From Isoptericola cucumis (GTDB taxonomy: Bacteria > Actinomycetota > Actinomycetes > Actinomycetales > Cellulomonadaceae): a DNA stretch of 64,000 bases. Below, piece by piece: positions 47,904 through 55,721 of the stretch (the stretch's first letter is position 1; each line of letters opens with the position of its first letter). The position numbers and the translations under genes are program-made. A model generated the notes under the pieces. It saw only the letters and a program-made list of their open reading frames with translations, ran no database searches and had not been told where the DNA came from. The stretch covers positions 1 through 64,000 of the forward strand of contig NZ_BMDG01000003.1 in assembly GCF_014635665.1 (NCBI RefSeq), written 5' to 3'.

Positions 47904-48796
47904 GCACCGCGACCACCACCGCTCCCGCGCCCGTCACGCGCCGCCCGGCCCCGCCGCCGCGGCGCGGGTCCCGCCGGCCGTCCCCGGCGGTGCGCGCCGG
48001 CAAGGCCGTCGCCGTCGTCGCGCTGCTGGTCTTCACGCTCTTCCCCGTGTACTGGATGCTGGTCAGCGCCTTCGACGCCAAGGCCGGGCTGGGCACGTCC
48101 TTCGTGCCGGCCAGCCCGACGCTCGAGCACTTCAGGTTCGTGCTGTCGGACGGCGGCTTCGACGTCTTCCTGCGCAACTCGTTGCTCGTCGCGCTCGCCA
48201 CCGTCCTCGCCTCCTCGCTGCTGGCGCTGCTCGCGTCGGTCGCGGTGGCGCGGTTCCGGTTCTGGGGGCGCGCGCAGGTGCTGATGCTGGTGCTCGTGGT
48301 GCAGATGGTGCCCCTCGAGGCCCTCGTCATCCCGCTGTTCGTGCAGGTGCGCGACCTGCAGCTGCTCGGCACCCTCACCGGTCTGGTCGTCGTCTACGTG
48401 GCCCTGGCGCTGCCGTTCGGCATCTGGATGCTGCGCGGCTTCGTGGCGGCCGTCCCGGTCGAGCTGGAGGAGGCCGCCTACCTCGACGGGGCCACCTGGG
48501 GGCGCATGTTCCGGTCCGTCCTGCTGCCGCTCGTGGCCCCGGGCCTGGTGGCGACGAGCATCTTCAGCTTCATCACCGCCTGGAACGAGTTCGTCTTCGC
48601 GATGACGCTGCTCGGCGGGGAGACGCAGAACTACACCGTCGCGATCGGTCTGCGCTCCTTCTTCGGCCAGCACTCCAACGACTGGGGGGCGATCATGGCG
48701 GCGTCCACGATCATCACGCTGCCCGTGATGATCTTCTTCATCCTCGTGCAGCGACGGCTCGCCGGCGGTCTGACCGCGGGCGCGGTGAAGGGCTGA
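47900..48796 (+). CDS. Sugar ABC transporter permease (MalG-like)
   Basis: A 298-residue second permease. The first ~35 residues are a Pro/Arg-rich cytoplasmic tail. Six hydrophobic segments follow, and the EAA loop is ELEEAAYLDGATWGRMFRSVLLPL. FSFITAWNEFVFAMTLL is the usual closing block. The start codon is GTG in overlap with the first permease; GGAGGAG lies just upstream. Confidence 0.92.
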   Translation: MSTATTTAPAPVTRRPAPPPRRGSRRPSPAVRAGKAVAVVALLVFTLFPVYWMLVSAFDAKAGLGTSFVPASPTLEHFRFVLSDGGFDVFLRNSLLVALATVLASSLLALLASVAVARFRFWGRAQVLMLVLVVQMVPLEALVIPLFVQVRDLQLLGTLTGLVVVYVALALPFGIWMLRGFVAAVPVELEEAAYLDGATWGRMFRSVLLPLVAPGLVATSIFSFITAWNEFVFAMTLLGGETQNYTVAIGLRSFFGQHSNDWGAIMAASTIITLPVMIFFILVQRRLAGGLTAGAVKG

Positions 48797-48797
48797 C

Positions 48798-50381
48798 GTG
48801 GCCGCCGACGACGCGGTGACCCGCGCGGTCCTCGGGGTGCTGCTGCCCGGGTTCACCGGCACGAGCGTCCCGGGCTGGCTGCGGGACGCCGCCCGCCAGG
48901 GGCTCGCCGGCGTGGTCCTGTTCGGGCAGAACACCCCCGACCTGGCCACGACGACGGACCTCACCACGGCCCTGCACGAGCTGGCGCCGGGCCTCCTCGT
49001 CGCGGTCGACGAGGAGGGCGGCGACGTCTCCCGCCTCGAGGCCCGGCGCGGGTCGTCGCTCCCGGGGTCGGCAGCGCTCGGGCTGCTCGACGACGAGCGG
49101 GCCACCCACGAGGCCGGCGAGGCGCTCGGGCGGCTGCTCGCGGCCGTCGGTGTCGACCTGGACCTCGCGCCCGTCCTCGACGTCAACCGGCCCGAGAACC
49201 CGGTGATCGGGGTGCGCGCGTTCGGGAGCTCGCCGTGGCTCGTCGCCCGGCACGGGGTCGCGTTCGCCCGTGGCCTGCACCGCGGCGGCGTCGCGGCCTG
49301 CGCCAAGCACTTCCCCGGGCACGGTTCGACCACCACGGACTCCCACCTGGAGCTGCCCGTCGTGGACGCGAGCCTCGACGAGCTGCGCCGCCGCGACCTC
49401 GCGCCGTTCGTCGCCGCCCTCGCGCCGGACGCGGACGGCGGCCCGGGGCTGGACGCCCTCATGACGGCGCACGTCCTGGTCCCGGCGCTCGGGCCGGCGC
49501 CCGCGTCGCTCGAGCCCGCCGTCGTCGCGCTGGCTCGCGAGCTCGGGTTCGCCGGGCCCGTGATCACCGACGCGCTCGACATGCGCGCGGTCTCCGACGG
49601 CGCGGACGTCGGCGAGGCCGCCGTGCGGGCCGTCGAGGCCGGGGCCGACCTGCTGTGCCTCGGCACGACCCAGGGGCGCGACGACGGCGCGCTGCTCCGC
49701 GGCGCGGCGCAGGCGCTGGAGGCCGCGGTGCACGGCGGGCGGGTGCCGCTCGAGCGGCTCACGCGGTCGGCGGCCCGCACCGCGGCCCTGGTCGAGCGCG
49801 TGCGGACGCGTCGCGCGCGGGCGGGGGTCGAGACGGGGCCGGCCGCCGCGCAGCGCGCGCAGCACGAGCTCGCCGACCTGGGCGCGGCGCTGGCCCGGTC
49901 CGCCGTCCGCCCGGCCGGAGCCGCGCTCCCGGCTCTGGACGGCGGCCCCGACGTCGTGGACCTGCGCCTGCGCCTCGACCACGCCGCCGGCCGCACCGCG
50001 CAGCACGTGCAGCGCGCCCTGACCGAGAGGTGGCCGTCCGCCGTCGTGCACCCCGCGCTCGACGACGACGCGTTCGCCGGGCTGCTCGCGACCCTGGCGC
50101 CCCAGGACGTCCCCGCGCCCCGGCCGCTGGTCGTGGTGACGCGGGAGCCGGCACCCGGGACCGCCGAGCGCGACCGGCTGGAACGGCTGTGCGCCGCCCG
50201 CCCCGGCCTCGCCGTCGTGCACACCGGCGTCCCGGCGGGCGAGCGGTGGTTCGCCGACCTGCCCGGAGGCCCGCCCGCCGTCGTGCTGGCCTGCGGCACC
50301 GGGCGGGCGAACGCCGAGGCCGCCGTCCGGCTCCTCGCCGCCGGCTGGGACGACCCCCCGACCGACCGGAGCGCGCCGTGA
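48798..50381 (+). CDS. nagZ: GH3 beta-N-acetylhexosaminidase (NagZ-like)
   Basis: A 527-residue glycoside hydrolase family 3 enzyme that removes N-acetylglucosamine from muropeptides or GlcNAc-MurNAc. The catalytic Asp-His dyad of NagZ is in KHFPGHGSTTTDSH (D181, H183) and the nucleophile is D258 in ITDALDMRAVS. No signal peptide, so it acts in the cytoplasm on imported material. It is longer than Gram-negative NagZ (about 340 residues) because of a C-terminal GH3_C-like domain of ~180 residues. It starts with GTG one base after the permease and overlaps the next gene (GTGA). Confidence 0.9.
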   Translation: MAADDAVTRAVLGVLLPGFTGTSVPGWLRDAARQGLAGVVLFGQNTPDLATTTDLTTALHELAPGLLVAVDEEGGDVSRLEARRGSSLPGSAALGLLDDERATHEAGEALGRLLAAVGVDLDLAPVLDVNRPENPVIGVRAFGSSPWLVARHGVAFARGLHRGGVAACAKHFPGHGSTTTDSHLELPVVDASLDELRRRDLAPFVAALAPDADGGPGLDALMTAHVLVPALGPAPASLEPAVVALARELGFAGPVITDALDMRAVSDGADVGEAAVRAVEAGADLLCLGTTQGRDDGALLRGAAQALEAAVHGGRVPLERLTRSAARTAALVERVRTRRARAGVETGPAAAQRAQHELADLGAALARSAVRPAGAALPALDGGPDVVDLRLRLDHAAGRTAQHVQRALTERWPSAVVHPALDDDAFAGLLATLAPQDVPAPRPLVVVTREPAPGTAERDRLERLCAARPGLAVVHTGVPAGERWFADLPGGPPAVVLACGTGRANAEAAVRLLAAGWDDPPTDRSAP

Positions 50382-51451
50382 TCGTCATCGGGCTCTCGTC
50401 GTCCGCCGCCGTCGACGTCATCGACGCCGCCGCGGCGGACCTCGACCTGCGCGCCGACGGCACGCTGCACCTGCGCCCGCTGGGCCACGCGGCGTACGCA
50501 TGGCCCGACATGCTGCGGCGCCGCGTCCTCGCGGCGCTGCCGCCCGCCTCGGTCGACATGGGCGAGGTCTGCGCCCTGGACACGCTCGTCGGCCAGGAGC
50601 TCGGGGCGGCCGCACGTCGCGCCGTCGACGACCTGGCGGGCGGCGACGCCGACCTCGTCGCCTCGCACGGGCAGACCCTGCACCACTGGGTGGTCGGCGG
50701 CCGGGCCCGCGGGACGCTGCAGCTGGGCAGCGCCGCCTGGATCGCCGAGCGGGCCCGGCGGCCCGTCGTCAGCGACCTGCGGGCGGCCGACGTGGCCGCC
50801 GGCGGTCAGGGGGCACCGCTGGTGAGCCTGCTGGACGTGCTCTGGCTGGGCGCGGAGCCCGGCTCCGGCGCGCGGCCCACCGTCGCGCTGACGCTCGACG
50901 CCGACGCGAGCGCCACGCTCGTGGGAGCGGTCGGGGACCCGGTGCTGACCTGGGACGCCGGCCCCGGGACCCGGCTCGTCGACGATGCCGTGCAGCAGCC
51001 CGGCGCCGGGCCGGAGGACGTCGAGGCGGCTGCCGAGCTCACCGCCGTCACCATCGCGCGCTCCCTCGCGGCGCACGCGCCCGCCGGCGGGGTCGAGCGG
51101 GTGGTGATCTCGGGCGCCGGCGCCCGCAGCCTGGTGCTGCGCGACCGGCTGGCCGCGCACCTGCCGCCCGGCACGTCGCTGGTGGCGGCCGACGAGCTGG
51201 GGCTGCCGTCGGACGCCAAGGAGGCCTACCTCTTCGCCCTGCTGGGCTTCCTGGGCGTGCACGGGGTGCCCGGCACGGCGCCCGGTCCGCAGCGCCGGCA
51301 GGCGACGGGCGCACGTCGCCCCGTCGTCCTCGGCTCCCTCACGCCCCCGACCCCGTTGCCGGTCCCGGCCGTGCGCACCCCCGTGCGCCGGCTCGTGCTC
51401 TCGACAGCGCCCCAGGCCCTGCTCACGTCCCCGAGAGGAAGTCAACGATGA
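50378..51451 (+). CDS. Shortened AnmK-like (anhydro-N-acetylmuramic acid kinase family) protein
   Basis: A 357-residue member of the AnmK family by SHGQTLHHW (96-104), GGQGAPLVS (142-150), TWDAGPGTRLVDDA (D193, the catalytic aspartate position), ELTAVTIARSL and GLPSDAKEAYLFALLG. Several key parts are altered. The ATP loop usually reads MSGTSLDGVD; here it is LSSSAAVDVID. The NIGGIAN-type block is replaced by LTLDADASA. Only 27 residues separate D193 from LTAVTI, against about 85 in E. coli AnmK as I recall it, so the STGREYF substrate segment is missing. A ~60-residue Arg/Pro-rich tail is added. It could be an altered kinase or a non-catalytic relative. Confidence 0.75.
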   Translation: MIVIGLSSSAAVDVIDAAAADLDLRADGTLHLRPLGHAAYAWPDMLRRRVLAALPPASVDMGEVCALDTLVGQELGAAARRAVDDLAGGDADLVASHGQTLHHWVVGGRARGTLQLGSAAWIAERARRPVVSDLRAADVAAGGQGAPLVSLLDVLWLGAEPGSGARPTVALTLDADASATLVGAVGDPVLTWDAGPGTRLVDDAVQQPGAGPEDVEAAAELTAVTIARSLAAHAPAGGVERVVISGAGARSLVLRDRLAAHLPPGTSLVAADELGLPSDAKEAYLFALLGFLGVHGVPGTAPGPQRRQATGARRPVVLGSLTPPTPLPVPAVRTPVRRLVLSTAPQALLTSPRGSQR

Positions 51452-52488
51452 CGACCGTGTCCGCAGTGCCCTCCGAGCCGCCGGAGCCGCCGGAGTCCGC
51501 CGAGCCGGAGGGCACCCGCTCGCCCGGGGCCCCACCGGACGGGACCGACGACGGCCGGGCCGATCGAGAGAGCCTGCTCTCCGTCGCGCGGCTCGTGTCG
51601 CCGACCGAGGAGCGCAACCCCCGCACCACCGACCTCGACCTGCTCCCGTCCGCCGACGTCGTGCGGCTGATCATGGAGGAGGACGCCGGGGTGGCGAGCG
51701 TCGTGCGGGCCGAGCGCTTCCGCGTGACGCAGGCGGTCGAGCTCGCGGTGGCCGCGATCCGGGCGGGCGGCCGGGTGCACTACGTCGGGGCCGGCACGTC
51801 CGGGCGGCTGGGCGTCCTGGACGCCGTCGAGCTGGCCCCGACCTACGGCGTCGGCAGCGAGTGGTTCGACGCCCACCTCGCGGGCGGCCCGGACGCGATG
51901 ACGGTCTCGGTCGAGGGTGCGGAGGACGACGCCGCGACCGGCCGCCGGGACCTCGACCACGTCGGCCCGCACGACCTCGTCGTCGGGCTGGCCGCGAGCG
52001 GCCGCACCCCCTACGTGGGTGGTGCGCTCGAGCTGGCGCGCGAGCGCGGGGCGCGCACGGCGCTGGTGAGCGCCAACCCGTCGGCGCCGCTGGCGGTCGG
52101 CGTGGACGTGGCGATCCTCCTGGACACCGGCCCGGAGGCGATCACCGGCTCCACCCGGATGAAGGCCGCCACCGCGCAGAAGATCGTGCTCAACACGTTC
52201 TCCACCGCGACGATGGTGCGGCTCGGCAAGACCTACTCCAACCTCATGGTCGACGTGCGGGCCACCAACGCGAAGCTGCGTGCCCGCCTCGTGCGGCTGC
52301 TCAGCCAGGCGACGGGGCTCGAGCCGGAGGTCTGCGCGCCCGTCCTGGCCGAGGCCGGGGGAGAGGTGCAGGTCGCGCTCGTCATGCTCCTCGCGGGCGT
52401 GGACGTCGCGGCCGCGCGCCGGTCCATGGCGGGGGACGGGGGCGTGCGCGGTGCGCTCGCCCGGCTCGGCGCGGCCCCCGCGAGGTAG
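51448..52488 (+). CDS. murQ: N-acetylmuramic acid 6-phosphate etherase
   Basis: Cleaves the lactyl ether of MurNAc-6-phosphate to give GlcNAc-6-phosphate and lactate. The 346-residue protein has TEERNPRT, GAGTSGRLGVLDAVELAPTYGV (with the glutamate equivalent to catalytic E83 of E. coli), VEGAEDD (second catalytic glutamate), GLAASGRTPYVGG and AITGSTRMKAATAQK, all intact. The first ~45 residues are a Pro/Glu-rich extension. It overlaps the AnmK-like gene in ATGA. MurQ needs MurNAc-6-P, so a working kinase must exist here or elsewhere. Confidence 0.95.
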   Translation: MTTVSAVPSEPPEPPESAEPEGTRSPGAPPDGTDDGRADRESLLSVARLVSPTEERNPRTTDLDLLPSADVVRLIMEEDAGVASVVRAERFRVTQAVELAVAAIRAGGRVHYVGAGTSGRLGVLDAVELAPTYGVGSEWFDAHLAGGPDAMTVSVEGAEDDAATGRRDLDHVGPHDLVVGLAASGRTPYVGGALELARERGARTALVSANPSAPLAVGVDVAILLDTGPEAITGSTRMKAATAQKIVLNTFSTATMVRLGKTYSNLMVDVRATNAKLRARLVRLLSQATGLEPEVCAPVLAEAGGEVQVALVMLLAGVDVAAARRSMAGDGGVRGALARLGAAPAR

Positions 52489-52522
52489 CCCGGCCGCGGC
52501 GGGGTCGTGCGCGGGAGGCGCC

Positions 52523-53284
52523 CTACCCCGCGGGAGTGGGGCGGGCGCCGAAGACGGCGGTGCCGACGCGGACGATCGTCGCGCCTTCGGCGACCGCGAG
52601 CTCCAGGTCGCCCGTCATCCCCATCGACAGCTCGCGCGCGTCGGCGGTGCCGGGGGAACCGCTCGCCAGCACCTCGTCGCGCACGCCCCGCAGGCGCGCG
52701 AAGCCGGCCCGGACCACGGCGTCGTCGTCCGAGCGGGCGCCGATGGTCATGAACCCCGTCAGGCGCAGGCCCGCCAGGCCCGCCACCCGGGTGGCGAAGA
52801 CCGCGGCGTCCTCGGGGGGCACGCCCGACTTGCTCTCCTCGCCCGAGACGTTGACCTGCACCATCACGTCGAGCGTGCGGCCGTCGCGCTCGGCCCGGGC
52901 GGCCAGGGCCGTGGCGAGCGCGAGCGAGTCGACCGACTCGACGCACGTCGCGGTGGCGAGCACCTGGTTGGCCTTGTTGCGCTGCAGGTGCCCGATCATG
53001 TGGACGCCGAGCCGGCCCGCGGCCACCAGGTCGGCCAGGGCGGGTGCCTTGGCGACCAGCTCCTGCACCCGGTTCTCGCCGACGAGCACCGGGCGCCCGT
53101 CGCCGGCCCGGTCCGCCGCCGCCAGCGCGGCCTCGACGCCCGCGAGCACCGCGGGGGCGTCCTGCGTCTTGGTCGCGAGCAGGACGCGGACGTCGTGCGG
53201 GTCGCGACCGGCGGCCTCGGCGGCGGCGGCGGCGCGCTCGTGGACGGCGGCCAGGCGTGCGGGGATCCCGGGACTGCTGGGCAT
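52523..53284 (-). CDS. YggS-family PLP homeostasis protein
   Basis: A 253-residue fold-type III PLP-binding protein (YggS/PROSC/PipY) that buffers free pyridoxal phosphate. The PLP lysine is K39 in VLLATKTQ. Other blocks are GENRVQEL, HMIGHLQRNKANQ, VQVNVSGEESKSG and ELSMGMTGDLELAVAEGATIVRVGTAVFG. A TAGACT box lies six bases upstream of the ATG on this strand, so it is probably leaderless. Confidence 0.93.
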   Translation of the reverse strand: MPSSPGIPARLAAVHERAAAAAEAAGRDPHDVRVLLATKTQDAPAVLAGVEAALAAADRAGDGRPVLVGENRVQELVAKAPALADLVAAGRLGVHMIGHLQRNKANQVLATATCVESVDSLALATALAARAERDGRTLDVMVQVNVSGEESKSGVPPEDAAVFATRVAGLAGLRLTGFMTIGARSDDDAVVRAGFARLRGVRDEVLASGSPGTADARELSMGMTGDLELAVAEGATIVRVGTAVFGARPTPAG

Positions 53285-53390
53285 GCGTGCAGTCTACGGA
53301 CCCGCGGCCCGGCGCAGGGGCCGGGTCTCGGGGTCCGCACCCGGGGCATCCCCGATGCCCCGGACGTGGCGCCGATGGGAGGATCGGGGC

Positions 53391-53792
53391 GTGAAGGCGC
53401 TGCTCAACATCATCTGGCTCATCTTCGGCGGCCTGTGGCTCGCGCTCGGCTACGCCGCGGCGGGGATCCTGTGCTGCATCACGATCGTCGCGATCCCGTG
53501 GGGCATCGCGTCGTTCCGCATCGCGGGCTACGCGCTGTGGCCGTTCGGGCGCACGGTCGTCGACAAGCCGGGCGCCGGCGGCTGGTCCGTGCTCGGCAAC
53601 GTCATCTGGATCGTCTTCGCCGGCATCTGGCTCACCATCGGGCACATCACCACGGCGATCGCGCAGGCGATCACCATCATCGGCATCCCGCTCGCGATCG
53701 CGAACGTCAAGATGATCCCGATCTCGCTGCTCCCGCTCGGCAAGGACATCGTGCCGAGCGACGCCCGGTTCCCCACCTACCAGCGCGCCTGA
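53391..53792 (+). CDS. YccF-domain membrane protein
   Basis: A 133-residue membrane protein with two copies of the YccF domain, each starting with (G)NIIWLIFGGLWLALGY or NVIWIVFAGIWLTIGH and ending in IPWGIA or IPLAIA plus a Lys/Pro turn. About four hydrophobic segments. GGGAGG lies eight bases before the GTG start. The function of this inner-membrane family is unknown. Confidence 0.88.
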   Translation: MKALLNIIWLIFGGLWLALGYAAAGILCCITIVAIPWGIASFRIAGYALWPFGRTVVDKPGAGGWSVLGNVIWIVFAGIWLTIGHITTAIAQAITIIGIPLAIANVKMIPISLLPLGKDIVPSDARFPTYQRA

Positions 53793-53801
53793 CGGTCGGC
53801 G

Positions 53802-54305
53802 TCAGCGGGCGATCGGCGCCGTGCGGCCGTCGGTGAGGCGCAACAGGTCGGCCGGGGCGAGCGCGACGTCGAGGCCGCGCCGTCCGCCCGAGACGTACAC
53901 CCGGTCCAGGGCGTCGGCCGTGGCGTCCAGCACCGTCGGGTGCCGGTGCTTCTGCCCCAGCGGCGAGATCCCGCCCACCACGTAGCCGGTCGCGCGCTGC
54001 GCGGCGCCCGGGTCGGCCATCGTCGCCCGCTTGCCGCCGACGGCGCGTGCCAGGGCCTTGAGGTCGAGCGACCGGTCCACGGGCACGACGGCGACCACCA
54101 GGGCGCCGTCGACCTCGGCCATCAGCGTCTTGAACACGTGCGCGGGGTCGGCGCCGATCGCGGCCGCGGCCCCGAGACCGTAGCTCAGCCCCGACGCCGC
54201 GTCGTGGGTGTAGGCGTGCAGCTCGTAGGGCACGCCCGCCCGGTCGAGGGCCACCACGGCGGGCGTCCCGTGCGTCGTCCTGCGCGCCGCGTCCTTCTTC
54301 GCCAC
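53802..54305 (-). CDS. ybaK: YbaK-type Cys-tRNA(Pro) deacylase
   Basis: A 167-residue editing-domain protein that hydrolyses mischarged Cys-tRNA(Pro). The catalytic lysine is K59 in HVFKTLMAEVDG, followed by VVPVDRSLDLKALARAVGGKRATMADP and TGYVVGGISPLGQKH, the family signature. It starts with GTG. On its strand CTGACG and CACAAT are 17 bp apart and end six bases before the start, a complete leaderless-type promoter that faces away from the next gene's promoter. Confidence 0.93.
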   Translation of the reverse strand: MAKKDAARRTTHGTPAVVALDRAGVPYELHAYTHDAASGLSYGLGAAAAIGADPAHVFKTLMAEVDGALVVAVVPVDRSLDLKALARAVGGKRATMADPGAAQRATGYVVGGISPLGQKHRHPTVLDATADALDRVYVSGGRRGLDVALAPADLLRLTDGRTAPIAR

Positions 54306-54379
54306 GCCGCGATTGTGCCTGACCCCGGCCCGGCCGTCAGCGGAGTTCCGGCTCGTGGCCGGTCGCGTACCGTAGGCAG

Positions 54380-55135
54380 GTGCTCGCCCTCCTCGTCGTC
54401 GCCATCCTCGTCGGCGGGTCTCTCCAGCGGGTCACGGGCATGGGGTTCGGGCTCGTCGCCGGGCCGTTCATCGTGCTCATCGTGGGGCCGCTCGAAGGCG
54501 TCCTCTTCGTCAACCTCTCGGGCGCGATCGCGTCCACGCTCATCCTGGGCCGGGTCGTCCGTGACGTCGACTGGCGGAAGTACGCGTGGCTGGCGTCGAC
54601 GTCGGTGCTCACCACGATCCCCGCCGCCCTGCTGCTGCGCGACGCGAGCACCGCCGCGCTGGAGATCACCGTGGGTGCCGTCGTCGTCGCCGCGATGACG
54701 CTCGCCGTCATCACCTCCCGGCTGCGCGCCGAGGGGAAGCACCCGCTGCGGTCGGGGTCGCGGTGGCCGCTGGTGGTCACCGGCACGACCAGCGGTTTCG
54801 GCAGTGTCGCCGCCGGCATCGGCGGGCCGCCGCTCGCGATCTACTCCGTGCTCAGCGGCTGGGACCCGCGCCGGTTCGCCGCGACGGCGCAGCCGTACTT
54901 CGCGACCAACGCGCTGGCGGCGCTCGTCGCTAAGCTCACCCTCACCGACGCGGCGTTCCCCGCCTTCGCGTGGTGGCAGTGGGCCGTGGTCATGGCCGCC
55001 ATCCTCGTCGGCCTGGTCATCGGGGACCTGGTCGCGCCGCGGGTGTCCGCGGCCGCGATGCGCCGCGGGCTCATCGTCCTTGCCTACGTGGGCGGGGTCG
55101 CGACGCTGGTCCGGGGGCTCGCCGAGCTGACGTGA
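54380..55135 (+). CDS. TauE/SafE-family membrane transporter
   Basis: A 251-residue membrane protein with about eight hydrophobic segments. It has the two family repeats: VTGMGFGLVAGPFIVLIVGPLEGVLFVNLSGAI and TSGFGSVAAGIGGPPLAIY. TauE/SafE proteins export sulfite, sulfoacetate or other small anions. It starts with GTG, and TACCGT (54368-54373) ends six bases earlier. It is divergent from ybaK. Confidence 0.88.
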   Translation: MLALLVVAILVGGSLQRVTGMGFGLVAGPFIVLIVGPLEGVLFVNLSGAIASTLILGRVVRDVDWRKYAWLASTSVLTTIPAALLLRDASTAALEITVGAVVVAAMTLAVITSRLRAEGKHPLRSGSRWPLVVTGTTSGFGSVAAGIGGPPLAIYSVLSGWDPRRFAATAQPYFATNALAALVAKLTLTDAAFPAFAWWQWAVVMAAILVGLVIGDLVAPRVSAAAMRRGLIVLAYVGGVATLVRGLAELT

Positions 55136-55147
55136 CCCGCGGCCCCG

Positions 55148-55624
55148 TCAGACGCGGTCGTCGGGGTCCGCGCGGTGCTCGGGCGTGTGGCCCGGCGTGC
55201 GGGGCGTATGACCGGGCGCGCGGCCGGGCGGCTCGTCGGCCGAGGCCGGGCCGGCGGTGCGACCGGGGTCCAGCTCGTCCGCGCGCCGCAGCCGCTCGTC
55301 GATCGCGGCGCGGTCCTCGCCGAGGGCCGCGTCCCGTGCCCGCGCCTCCTCCTGGAGGCGCGCCGCCTCGGCGGCCCTCCGGTCGGCCTCGGCCTGAGAC
55401 ATGCGGGCCTCGGCGTCGAGCTTCGCGGCCGACGCCTCGTGCTCCTGGACGGCGATGCGGTCGTGCTCGGCCTCCCGGCGCAGCCGGGCCGCCTCCTCGC
55501 GCTCGGCAGCGAGCCGGCGTTCCCGGGCGGCGCGGGAGCGACGCGCGAGGAGCCACCCGAGGAGCACGAGCAGCAGCAGGACGACGATCGCGACGATGAT
55601 CCAGACGGTGGTCGTGGTCTCCAT
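55148..55624 (-). CDS. Single-TM coiled-coil protein of unknown function
   Basis: A 158-residue protein with one N-terminal membrane segment (VWIIVAIVVLLLLVLLGWLLA, residues 7-27), then a long charged helix rich in Arg, Glu and Ala up to about residue 115 that should form a coiled coil, and a Pro/Gly/Asp/His-rich disordered tail with two GHTP-like units. The topology is typical of small actinobacterial envelope proteins, but no family is recognised. It converges on the TauE gene. Confidence 0.65.
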   Translation of the reverse strand: METTTTVWIIVAIVVLLLLVLLGWLLARRSRAARERRLAAEREEAARLRREAEHDRIAVQEHEASAAKLDAEARMSQAEADRRAAEAARLQEEARARDAALGEDRAAIDERLRRADELDPGRTAGPASADEPPGRAPGHTPRTPGHTPEHRADPDDRV

Positions 55625-55721
55625 GTCGGGCTCCTGACGTGACGGGGTGCCGGGACCGGCGCCCTGAACCGATCACACGGCCGTCGCCCGATGCCCGCAA
55701 CCGCTCGGCCGGCCGGGCGGG

